This document shows positions 51,461 through 59,295 of a stretch of 64,000 bases of DNA, piece after piece. Location: assembly GCA_965242495.1 (NCBI GenBank), contig OZ251446.1:2604001-2668000 (forward strand). Reading direction: 5' to 3'. Numbering within the stretch: position 1 is the first letter of the stretch; the number at the start of each line of letters is the position of its first letter. The notes below the pieces were generated by a model. The model had not been told where the DNA came from, made no database searches, and was given only the letters and a program-made list of their open reading frames with translations. A program made the position numbers and the translations under genes. Source of the DNA: CBDESN01 sp965242495 (GTDB lineage Bacteria > Pseudomonadota > Alphaproteobacteria > MPNO01).

Positions 51461-52456
51461 CTATTTCAGCATCGACCGGCGCTTGTCGTTGGCCTCGGTC
51501 CAGAGGCCGGCTTCCTTGTAGTAGCGGACGGCGCCCGGGTGATACGGCATCGGGTTGTCGGCCGGCGCCAGCCATTCCGCCTTCACGCCCCGGAGCGGCG
51601 CATAGTCCTTCTGCATCGCGGCCCAGTTCTCATGCACCGTCTTCGCCAGCAGATAGGCGTCTTCGTCGCTCACCGTCGTTCCCGCGTTGAGGTAGGTGTC
51701 GAACGCCGCGATCCGGGTTGCGCCGGTGACGAACGGCAAGCGTTTCGACGGTTTGACGGTGAGGGTGCGGGACCCCGGCATGCCGTCGGCCATGAGCGCG
51801 TCGCTGGCCTGGCCGCCCAGGGCGACGACGCCGACGCCGCCGGGCACGGTGGCGTGCGCCTTGCGCATGGCCGGCATGGCGAGCGCCACCGGCGCCGCGT
51901 CGGCGCGCCCCTCGACGACCATGTTGATGCCGGCGACGACGCCGCCGGAATCGACCGGCTTCACGTCGCCCGGCGTCAGGCCGGCGGTGCTGAGGATCGT
52001 CCGGTTGAGCTGCGCTAGCGAGACGTTGGTCTTGACGTTGACGATCACGCGCCGTCCGCGCAGATCCTCGACGCTGCGGATGCCGCTGTCGGCCTTGACC
52101 ATGTAGGCGTAGGGCAGGATCCAGATACGGGCCAACGCCCGCACCTTGCGGGTAGGGGTGTTGAAGGGCTCTTTGCCGTTGAAGGCGAGACCCGAGTCGA
52201 GGCTCGAATTCAGCCCCATCGTGAGCTCGCCCTTTTCCATCAGCGGCAGATAGACCGACGAACCGGCATGGGGCTGCGCGGTCGAGCGGATGGCGAGCCG
52301 TTCCTGGAACAGCTTGGCGAAGCCGCCGCCCAGGAGGAAGTAGGTCGAGCCCGCCGGGTTGGTGCCGATCGTGATTCGCTTGAGCTTCGCCTCGGCCGCG
52401 CCCCCGATCGGGATCGCCGCGGCCAGCGCGGCCGCGAGAAGGATTGTCCGTCGCAT
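51461..52456 (-). CDS. TAXI-family TRAP transporter solute-binding protein
   Basis: 331 residues with a Sec signal peptide (about 1-23, MRRTILLAAALAAAIPIGG). TIGTNPAGSTYFLLGGGFAKLF and DLRGRRVIVNVKTNVSLAQLNRTIL are typical of TAXI binding proteins. The ATG has GGGAG upstream. It begins the operon with the fused permease; dicarboxylates or glutamate-like compounds are common TAXI cargoes, but the substrate here is unknown. Confidence 0.92.
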   Translation of the reverse strand: MRRTILLAAALAAAIPIGGAAEAKLKRITIGTNPAGSTYFLLGGGFAKLFQERLAIRSTAQPHAGSSVYLPLMEKGELTMGLNSSLDSGLAFNGKEPFNTPTRKVRALARIWILPYAYMVKADSGIRSVEDLRGRRVIVNVKTNVSLAQLNRTILSTAGLTPGDVKPVDSGGVVAGINMVVEGRADAAPVALAMPAMRKAHATVPGGVGVVALGGQASDALMADGMPGSRTLTVKPSKRLPFVTGATRIAAFDTYLNAGTTVSDEDAYLLAKTVHENWAAMQKDYAPLRGVKAEWLAPADNPMPYHPGAVRYYKEAGLWTEANDKRRSMLK

Positions 52457-52583
52457 ATGTGCTCTCCCTTTCAAGCCGGCCGACGGGTCCGCGGCGACGG
52501 GTTCGCCGCGGGCTCGGCCGCGCGGCGGGAAAGGTATCAGACTTGCGGGCCGGCACAACAACGCGCGTGACGCGCCATGCCCG

Positions 52584-54884
52584 TCAGCCGCATTTCGAAA
52601 AGCCGCAGGAGGCGCAGATGTCGCAGTCCTCCTGGCGGATCAGCGCGGCCTGGGCGCATTTCGGACATTGGCGCATGGCGCTCGGCTCGAGGCCGACGAC
52701 CCGGCGTTCGGCTTCGGCGCCGCGGTCCGCCGGCGGCGGCAGAAAACCGATATCGGTCAGGTGGCGCTCCACGACCCCGCCCAGGGCCGCGAGCAGAGAG
52801 GGCACGTATTTGCCGTCCATCCACTGGCCGCCGCGCGGATCGAAGACCGCCTTCAGCTCGTCGACCACGAACGAGACGTCGCCGCCGCGACGGAACACCG
52901 CGCTGATCATGCGCGTCAGCGCCACCGTCCAGGCGTAGTGCTCCATGTTCTTGGAGTTGATGAACACTTCGAACGGACGCCGGCGGCCGTCCTGGACGAC
53001 GTCGTTGATGGTGACGTAGATGGCGTGGTCGCTGTCGGGCCAGCGCAGCTTGTAGGTCCGCCCCGGCAGTTCTTCGGGCCGGTTCAGGGGCCGGGTCATA
53101 TAGACCACGCCGCCCGCCTCGTAGATGTCCTCGGGGCGGGGAGTCGGCGGTTCGAGCGGCAATTCGGTCTGGTCGTCCGCCGCCGCGCCCGCCCCGGCCG
53201 TCAGCACCGCGCCGGTCACGTCGTTGGGCCGATAGGTCGTGCATCCCTTGCAGCCCAGCTCGTAGGCCTGGGCGTAGACGTCCCGGAACGCCTCGAAGGG
53301 AAGATCCGCCGGAAGGTTGATGGTCTTGGAGATCGAACTGTCGACGTATTTCTGCGCCGCCGCCTGCATCACCACGTGATCGCCCGGATTCAGGCCCTGC
53401 GCATCGACGAAATAGTCGGGCAGCGGCGCCGCCTCCCCCTTCAGCCGGCGGAACAGCCGATAGGCGTAGTCGCTGACCTCCTCCTCACGGCGCGAGCCGT
53501 CGGGCAGAAGGACGTTGCGGCGGTAGGTGTAGCTGAACACCGGCTCGATCCCCGACGAGACGTTGTCGGCGAGCATCGAGATCGTCCCGGTCGGGGCGAT
53601 GGAGGTCACCAGCGCGTTACGGACGCCGCTCTCCGCGATCCGATGGCGGACCTCGTCGTCCAGCCGCTGGACGGTCTCGCCGGCGAGATAGGCGTCGCGG
53701 TCGAAGCGCGGGAACGCGCCCTTCTCCCGCGCCAGCTCGGCCGAGGCGAGATAGGCCGCGCGCTCGATCGCGCCGAGCCAGTCCTCGGTCAACCGGACCG
53801 CATCCTCGCCGCCATAGCGCGCGCGGCACAGGATCAGCGCGTCCGCAAGTCCGGTGACGCCGAGCCCGATCCGCCGCGTGGCCCGGGCCTCGCGCGCCTG
53901 GCTCTCCAGCGGGAAACGCGAGACATCGGTGACGTTGTCCATCATGCGAACCGCGACCGGCACCAGCTCCTCCAGCGCGGCGCGGTCGAGTCGGGCGCGT
54001 TCGGTAAACGGCTCTTCGACCAGGCGCGCGAGGTTGATCGAGCCCAGGAGGCAAGATCCGTATGGCGGCAGAGGCTGCTCGCCGCACGGGTTGGTCGCCC
54101 GGATGTCTTCGCAGTAGTGGAGGTTGTTCCGGCGGTTGATGCGGTCGATGAAGATCACGCCGGGCTCGGCATAGGCGTAGCTCGCCCGCATGATCGCCTC
54201 CCACAGCGCGCGGGCGGGGAGCGTCTCGTAGACGACTCCCTCGAAGACCAGCTCCCAAGCGAGGTCGTCCCGCACCGCGGCCATGAACGCATCCGTCGCC
54301 AGCACCGACAGGTTGAACATGCGGAGCCGGCCCGGCTCCTGCTTGGCTTCGATGAAGGAGCCGATGTCCGGGTGGTCGCAGCGCATGGTGGCCATCATCG
54401 CGCCCCGGCGGTAGCCCGCGCTCATGATCGTCCGGCACATGGCGTCCCAGACGTCCATGAAGGTCAGCGGCCCCGATGCGTCCGCGCCCACCCCCCGCAC
54501 CGGCGCGCCCTTGGGCCGGAGCGTCGAGAAGTCGTAGCCGATGCCGCCGCCCTGCTGCATCGTGAGGGCGGCTTCCTTGAGGTGTTCGAAGATGCCGCCC
54601 ATGTCGTCCGGGATCGCGCCCATGACGAAGCAGTTGAACAGGGTGACCGCGCGGCCCGTCCCGGCCCCGGCGACGATGCGGCCCGCGGGCAGGAATTTGA
54701 AGTCCGCCATCGCTTGGTGGAAGCGAGCCTCCCAGCGCTCGGACTCCGTCTCGACCGCGGCGAGGGCGCGGGCCACCCGCCGCCAGGTGTCGTCGATCGT
54801 CCGGTCGACCGGCGCGCCGCTCGCATCCTTGAGGCGGTATTTCATGTCCCAGATTTGCTGCGAAATCGAGGCGATGGACGACAT
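52584..54884 (-). CDS. nrdJ: Adenosylcobalamin-dependent (class II) ribonucleotide reductase
   Basis: 766 residues. The catalytic loop is NPCGEQPLPPYGS with radical Cys267 and Glu269, and the conserved partner Cys85 lies in TLFNCFVMG. The C-terminus has a zinc-ribbon-like set of cysteines (CPKCAQ, CDICASCG). It makes deoxyribonucleotides without oxygen using vitamin B12. No B12 riboswitch fold is visible in the 39-base gap before it, which separates it from the acyltransferase gene, so it may be read through from the ftsEX side. Confidence 0.95.
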   Translation of the reverse strand: MSSIASISQQIWDMKYRLKDASGAPVDRTIDDTWRRVARALAAVETESERWEARFHQAMADFKFLPAGRIVAGAGTGRAVTLFNCFVMGAIPDDMGGIFEHLKEAALTMQQGGGIGYDFSTLRPKGAPVRGVGADASGPLTFMDVWDAMCRTIMSAGYRRGAMMATMRCDHPDIGSFIEAKQEPGRLRMFNLSVLATDAFMAAVRDDLAWELVFEGVVYETLPARALWEAIMRASYAYAEPGVIFIDRINRRNNLHYCEDIRATNPCGEQPLPPYGSCLLGSINLARLVEEPFTERARLDRAALEELVPVAVRMMDNVTDVSRFPLESQAREARATRRIGLGVTGLADALILCRARYGGEDAVRLTEDWLGAIERAAYLASAELAREKGAFPRFDRDAYLAGETVQRLDDEVRHRIAESGVRNALVTSIAPTGTISMLADNVSSGIEPVFSYTYRRNVLLPDGSRREEEVSDYAYRLFRRLKGEAAPLPDYFVDAQGLNPGDHVVMQAAAQKYVDSSISKTINLPADLPFEAFRDVYAQAYELGCKGCTTYRPNDVTGAVLTAGAGAAADDQTELPLEPPTPRPEDIYEAGGVVYMTRPLNRPEELPGRTYKLRWPDSDHAIYVTINDVVQDGRRRPFEVFINSKNMEHYAWTVALTRMISAVFRRGGDVSFVVDELKAVFDPRGGQWMDGKYVPSLLAALGGVVERHLTDIGFLPPPADRGAEAERRVVGLEPSAMRQCPKCAQAALIRQEDCDICASCGFSKCG

Positions 54885-54923
54885 CTCGCTCCGTCTCCGG
54901 TTGGATCGACGTGGCGATCGAGC

Positions 54924-55676
54924 CTAACCGCCGCCCGCGGATTGGTCAATGTGTTCGGTTTTCGTTCCAGATTCGGCGGCCAGCGTCCCGGCCGCGGTCT
55001 CGATTCTCTCCTCGAGGGTCGCCATGAACGCCCGTCGCGACAAGCCGGCGGGTATCGGCGGGAGGAACTCCACCGTGATCCGGCCCGGACGTTTGACCAG
55101 CGCCCGCCGCCTCCAGAACGAGCCCGAATTCAGCGCGACCGGCACGACGGGCGCGCCGAGCTCGCGATACAGGGCGGCGATTCCGTGATGGTAGGGACGG
55201 CGCGCGCCCGGGGCGGTGCGGGTGCCTTCCGGGAAGACCACGATCGGCCGGCCGCGCGCGAATTCGGCCTGCGCGGCTTCGATCATGCGCCGGAGGGCCG
55301 CCGCGCCGCCGTCGCGCCTGACGGCGATCATGCGGAGCCGCCGCAGATACCAGCCGAACACCGGGACCGAGAGCAGTTCGCGCTTGAGCACGACCGCGGG
55401 ATCGTCGAGCAGAACCGAGATCGCGATCGTCTCCCAGGCCGATTGATGTTTGAACGCATAGATCGCGGCGGACGGATCCGATCGCGCGCGGCCGCGGATT
55501 TCGCAGGTCAGGCCGACGACGCGGGCGAGCAGCCACAGGACGGACCGGCCCCACAGGCGGCCCAGGGCCAGCACCGCCGACCGGGGCGCGACGAGGACGG
55601 GCAGAAGCATCAGGCAGATCGCCGCCGTCCAGGCGAAAAACAGCAGTTGGAACGCGACCGAGCGCAGCACGATCAT
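54924..55676 (-). CDS. 1-acyl-glycerol-3-phosphate acyltransferase (PlsC-like)
   Basis: 250 residues with one or two N-terminal membrane segments. The acyltransferase motif reads HQSAWE, i.e. H-x4-E in place of the usual H-x4-D, and FPEGTRTAPGA is the phosphate-binding motif. It acylates lysophosphatidic acid at the inner membrane. It starts within the stop codon of the YdcF gene, which follows ftsX, the arrangement typical of alphaproteobacterial ftsEX operons. Confidence 0.9.
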   Translation of the reverse strand: MIVLRSVAFQLLFFAWTAAICLMLLPVLVAPRSAVLALGRLWGRSVLWLLARVVGLTCEIRGRARSDPSAAIYAFKHQSAWETIAISVLLDDPAVVLKRELLSVPVFGWYLRRLRMIAVRRDGGAAALRRMIEAAQAEFARGRPIVVFPEGTRTAPGARRPYHHGIAALYRELGAPVVPVALNSGSFWRRRALVKRPGRITVEFLPPIPAGLSRRAFMATLEERIETAAGTLAAESGTKTEHIDQSAGGG

Positions 55677-56296
55677 CGCGGCCCGCGCAGCAGAAGCCGG
55701 GCCAGCGCGGCGACGTATTTGGTGTATTCGCCGGCGATCAGCGCCGCCGACCCCGGCCGCATCCACCAGCGCGCCTGTTTGAAACGTTCCGGGAATACCG
55801 GATGGACGACGATGCGGGTATCCGGCATGGCGGCGCGGAATTCGAGCAGGCTGCGCGGCATGTGGTAGCTCGCGGTGACCAGGCGCAGCGACCGGAACCC
55901 TTCGCCCGCCATCCACGCGGCGGTCTCCTCCGCGTTGCCGGCGGTATTGCCCGCCGCATAGCCGAGCGCGATGCAGCAGGCGACGTCCTCCGGCGCCCGC
56001 TGCGCCACGCGCAGCAGTTCGGCCACGTCGACGCCCCGATGGACCCCCGATACGAACAGCTTCCCGGCGCGCCCGGCGGCCAGAAGTCGGAGCCCCTCGG
56101 CGAGCCGTCGCGGGCCGCCGGTCAGGACGACGACGGCATCGGTCCCGCCCGCCGCCGCGTCGCCGCCCGGCTTGGGCAGGATCGAGGCGAACCAGACCAG
56201 ACCGCCCGTCCATGGGAGCAGCGCCGCCGCGAAGGCGAGCGCCAGGATCCATGCGCCGGAACGCCGGCGCCGCCGTCGCGGGCGGGAGTTCGACAT
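55673..56296 (-). CDS. YdcF family (DUF218) membrane protein
   Basis: 207 residues from ATG at 56296; a TTG at 56314 would add six. One membrane segment (AWILALAFAAALLPWTGGLVWFA) precedes the DUF218 domain with VVVLTGGPRRLAEGL, LFVSGVHRGVDV, GNAEETAAWM and LVTASYHMPRSLLEF. The function of the family is uncertain, possibly linked to envelope or S-adenosylmethionine binding. Confidence 0.9.
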   Translation of the reverse strand: MSNSRPRRRRRRSGAWILALAFAAALLPWTGGLVWFASILPKPGGDAAAGGTDAVVVLTGGPRRLAEGLRLLAAGRAGKLFVSGVHRGVDVAELLRVAQRAPEDVACCIALGYAAGNTAGNAEETAAWMAGEGFRSLRLVTASYHMPRSLLEFRAAMPDTRIVVHPVFPERFKQARWWMRPGSAALIAGEYTKYVAALARLLLRGPR

Positions 56297-56353
56297 GCCG
56301 AACGATGTCACCAATCCGGCGGCGATGTCACGCGCCGAATCGGCGGCGCATCG

Positions 56354-57265
56354 TCATCCCATGCGGCGGAGGGCGCGGAGGACGGTCCAACGCGCGGTGA
56401 TCGTCGCGACCGCGGCCGCGACGGCCGGCATGAGCGCCACGCCCAGCCATTGTTCCGCCGAGAGGGCGAGGTCGGGCAGGAATTCGTCCGCGCCCCGCGT
56501 CAGCCGATCCAGCCCGATGAGCGTCGCCGCCGCGGGAACCGCCCCCAGCAGCCCGCCCCTCAACGCCGACCATCCGATCCAGGCCTGGAACTGTCGGGCG
56601 ATATAGCCGTCTTCCGCGCCGATCAGATGCATCACCTCCACGGCCCCGCGGTGAACGGCGAGCCCGCTGCGGGCGGCGAAGACCACCGTGCAGACTGCGG
56701 CGCCGCCGACCAGCGCGAGCACCGCGATCGCGATCGCCTCGAAGGCGCGGACCAGAGCCGAGAACCGACTCATCCATTGGCCGTGATCGTCGACGATCAC
56801 GCCCGCGACCGCGGCCGAAAGCGTCGCCGCCAGCGCGTTCCCGTCGGGCGCCGCCGCGGCGTCGAGCGAGACGTCGATCAGCCGGGGCAGCGGCACCTCG
56901 CTCGACAGGGCGCCGGGCCCGAACCAGGGCTCCAGGAGCGAGCCCATGCGCGCCGCCGACAGAAGGTCGGCGCGGGTCACGCCCGGCGCCGCCCGCAGCA
57001 AGGCGAGGGCGCGTTCCGTGCGCGCGTCCAACCCTTCCGCGTCGTCCTCGTCGGCGAGCGGCATGACCTGCACCGTCATCCGGTCGCGGAGATCGTTCCG
57101 CCAAGCCAGGCCGGCCGAGGACAGCAGCATCGCCGCGGCCAGAGCGAGCGCCGCCAGATAGACCATCGGACCGACGATCCAGGGCAGGAAGCGGCTCGAT
57201 CCGTCGCCCGCGAAGGGCAGGCGCCCGGCCTCCCGGCCGGGACGGCGCAGGACGCGGCGCGTCAT
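56354..57265 (-). CDS. ftsX: Cell division protein FtsX
   Basis: 303 residues with an N-terminal membrane segment (about 29-50), a periplasmic domain, and three C-terminal membrane segments; EVMHLIGAEDGYIARQFQ is the FtsX cytoplasmic loop. It works with FtsE at the divisome to control peptidoglycan hydrolases. The start overlaps the ftsE stop by 4 bases. Confidence 0.9.
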   Translation of the reverse strand: MTRRVLRRPGREAGRLPFAGDGSSRFLPWIVGPMVYLAALALAAAMLLSSAGLAWRNDLRDRMTVQVMPLADEDDAEGLDARTERALALLRAAPGVTRADLLSAARMGSLLEPWFGPGALSSEVPLPRLIDVSLDAAAAPDGNALAATLSAAVAGVIVDDHGQWMSRFSALVRAFEAIAIAVLALVGGAAVCTVVFAARSGLAVHRGAVEVMHLIGAEDGYIARQFQAWIGWSALRGGLLGAVPAAATLIGLDRLTRGADEFLPDLALSAEQWLGVALMPAVAAAVATITARWTVLRALRRMG

Positions 57266-57963
57266 TGCGCGTCCCCGGCCGGCGCGTCGTCCGACGCCTG
57301 CGTCAGGCGTCCGGCGGCGAGGCGCAGCAGCGGGCGGTCGAAACGCGAAATCAGAGCGTCGTCATGGGTTGCGATCACCACCGTGGTGCCGTCCTTGTTC
57401 AGCTCCTCCAACAGGTGCAGCAGTCGGAACGCGGCCGCGTCATCGACGTTGCCGGTGGGTTCGTCCGCCAGCAGCAGGTCGGGGCGCGATATCACCGCGC
57501 GCGCGAACGCGACCCGTTGCGCCTGTCCGCCCGACAGCGTCGGCGGTCGCGCGTCCATCAGCTCGCCGAGCCCCACCCAGCGCAGCAGTTCGGCGGCCTT
57601 GGGGGCGGCCTCGTCCTCGCGCGCGCCGCCGATGCGGAGCGGCAGCGCGACGTTCTCATGGGCGGACATGCGGTCGATCAGCCGAAGGTCCTGGAACACG
57701 ACTCCGATCCGGCGGCGCAACGCCGGCAGCTCCCTTCGCGGGATCGCCGAGACGTCGATGCCGAACAGGTCGATCCGTCCGCGCGACGGGGCATGGGCCA
57801 GGGACATCAGCTTGAGCAGCGACGACTTCCCGGCCCCGCTCGGCCCGGTCAGGAAGTGGAACGATCCCCGCTCCAGAGCGAAGGCGACGCCTTGCAGCAC
57901 GTCGGGGCCAGACCCGTAGCGCATGCCGACATCCCGAAAGCGGACGATCTGCCGTCTGCTCAC
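57262..57963 (-). CDS. ftsE: Cell division ATP-binding protein FtsE
   Basis: 233 residues from GTG at 57963 (SRRQIVRFRDVGMRYG follows); GTG at 57981 is possible. Walker A GPSGAGKSS, signature LSGGQAQRVAFARAV, Walker B LLLADEPTGNVD and switch VIATHDD are complete. It forms the ABC complex with FtsX. The R1 repeat copy B with its promoter lies upstream, so that element may supply the ftsE message start. Confidence 0.92.
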   Translation of the reverse strand: MSRRQIVRFRDVGMRYGSGPDVLQGVAFALERGSFHFLTGPSGAGKSSLLKLMSLAHAPSRGRIDLFGIDVSAIPRRELPALRRRIGVVFQDLRLIDRMSAHENVALPLRIGGAREDEAAPKAAELLRWVGLGELMDARPPTLSGGQAQRVAFARAVISRPDLLLADEPTGNVDDAAAFRLLHLLEELNKDGTTVVIATHDDALISRFDRPLLRLAAGRLTQASDDAPAGDAQ

Positions 57964-58087
57964 CGCGCCGCTCCGCTTCACCGCACCGCCGTCGATGCGA
58001 GACTCGCACGAGCCCGCGCGCCCGGTCCAGCGCCGCGCCGCCCGGCTTCGCGCCGCCTGTCGTCGGCATCCCGGCATGGTGACGGAA

Positions 58088-58603
58088 TACAATCTCCAAT
58101 TGCAGAAAGCCTCTTTGCCGAACTCGCCTTGAGCCGCGGCGAAACCGGCGCGCCGCGGCATGCGGGCCGGGGGCGGGGCGGCGGCGCGCGGGCGACGGAA
58201 GTCGTCCCGCCGACGACAAAAATATGCAATTTTATTATATATCAAGAAGTTACGCCGAAAAAACAGTGAAAAAGCAGGACCGAAACCGACCAAAGCGCAA
58301 GGCGAAAGCAGGCAGAAAGCAAGGGGATTCGGGCCCCGAATCCTCCGGCGGCGCGCGGCGCCATCCGTTCTTGCGCCTCCCCGATTCGATGCGGCCGGCC
58401 GATCCATGACGGCCGCCTCACATGCCGGGGAAGCCATGTCGGCGCTCGATACGCTCTCGCGCAGACAATCTTCGGTTGCAGAGCGTCCGGATGCGGAGCA
58501 CTTGGTCCCGGGGACGAGACTCCCCGCCGATGATCCGCCGCGGCGCCTCGATCGCATCCATCGACTGCAAAGGTAGCATAGCGCAGAAATTCCCTCATGT
58601 CAA
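58088..58603 (-). repeat. Repeat element R1, copy B
   Basis: About 515 bases matching 1209-1660 in inverted orientation, reading toward ftsE. Shared landmarks on the minus strand: TTGACA-N17-TATGCT promoter; the motif CTCTGCAACCGAAGATTG at 58461-58484; GGCCGGCCGCATCGAA; a hairpin with ATTCGGG/CCCGAAT; GCCTGCTTTCGCCTTGCG; CTGTTTTTTCGGCGTAACT then CTTGATATATAAT; and a second motif (TTCTGCAATTGGAGATTG) at about 58088-58108. The 57964-58975 gap between ftsE and the zinc-ribbon gene otherwise holds only R2 copy 2; the 58604-58695 stretch shows nothing recognisable. Confidence 0.75.
58575..58603 (-). promoter_or_regulatory. Sigma70-type promoter in R1 copy B
   Basis: On the minus strand TTGACA (58598-58603), 17-base spacer and TATGCT (58575-58580), a near-consensus promoter facing ftsE. 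The message would have a leader of about 605 bases made of R1 if it runs into ftsE. Confidence 0.65.
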
Positions 58604-58695
58604 GAGGAAAATCATCGTTCGCGCGGCGATCCTCCGCGGACGCGCGCCGCTCCTCACCGGATCCATGCGCCGGGAAAGCGGTTCGACAAATGCGC

Positions 58696-58919
58696 CGCTG
58701 TCCTGGTCCAGACGCATGTGAGACGGTGCCCAACGCGCCAGTCGATATCCGGTCGTTCCATGGCCGGAAGCCTGCTTACGGCCATGGATGCCCTCGGAGC
58801 CTCCGGGATCGGCGGGTCACCCGAAGGGCCGGAGCGTAGCGAAGGAGCCGCGAAGCGGCTTGACGCGCCGATCCCGGAGGCCCACCCGGTGTCTCATATG
58901 TAGTGAACCCAGACACCGC
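58696..58919 (-). repeat. MITE-like repeat R2, copy 2
   Basis: About 224 bases, reverse-complement match of 24253-24429 with roughly 45 extra internal bases (a segment related to GCTTCGCGGCTCCTTCGC). Here the internal hairpin has 16-bp arms (GCCTCCGGGATCGGCG and its complement), so this looks like the full form and copy 1 a deleted form. The terminal GTGTCT(G)GG/CCAGGACA ends are preserved. It lies 56 bases before the zinc-ribbon gene and close to R1 copy B. Confidence 0.85.
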
Positions 58920-58975
58920 TTGCCTCGCCGGCGCGCCCGCTCTATACAGGGCCGCCGCGAACGCCCCGTCCGCCG

Positions 58976-59290
58976 ATGATCGTCTCCTGTCCCGAATGCG
59001 CCGCGCGCTTCGAGGTCGACCCGCCCGCGCTGGGCCCGACGGGCCGCAAGGTGCGCTGCGGCAAATGCGCGCATGTCTGGATGCAGCCGCCGCCCGCCCC
59101 GCCGCCGCGGCGCGGGCGCCGGCGGGCCGCTCTCGCCGCGGCCGCGGGCGCGACCGTCGTCGTCGCCGCCGCCGCCGGGGGAGCGGTCTTTCGCGGCGAG
59201 ATCGTCGAGCGCTGGCCCGCCGCGGCGAAGCTCTACGCCGCGGTCGGGTTCGCGCCGACGGCGCCGGACGGCGGCCGCGGGTCCGAGTGA
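58976..59290 (+). CDS. Zinc-ribbon (MJ0042-type) membrane-associated protein
   Basis: 104 residues. The N-terminus IVSCPECAARFEVDP...KVRCGKCAHVWMQ is a CxxC...CxxC MJ0042 zinc ribbon, followed by a Pro-rich stretch and one membrane helix. Genes of this type sit next to ftsE in many Alphaproteobacteria. The function is unknown. It is divergent from ftsE. Confidence 0.88.
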   Translation: MIVSCPECAARFEVDPPALGPTGRKVRCGKCAHVWMQPPPAPPPRRGRRRAALAAAAGATVVVAAAAGGAVFRGEIVERWPAAAKLYAAVGFAPTAPDGGRGSE

Positions 59291-59295
59291 TCGGG

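Noticed and set aside
54885..54923. B12 riboswitch ahead of the class II ribonucleotide reductase
   Set aside because: The gap is only 39 bases and has no B12-box-like sequence.
58224..58557. A conserved small peptide encoded by R1 (PAFSLFFRRN in both copies)
   Set aside because: The similar translation comes from DNA-level identity; outside this short piece the reading frame shifts between copies and neither has a convincing ribosome site.
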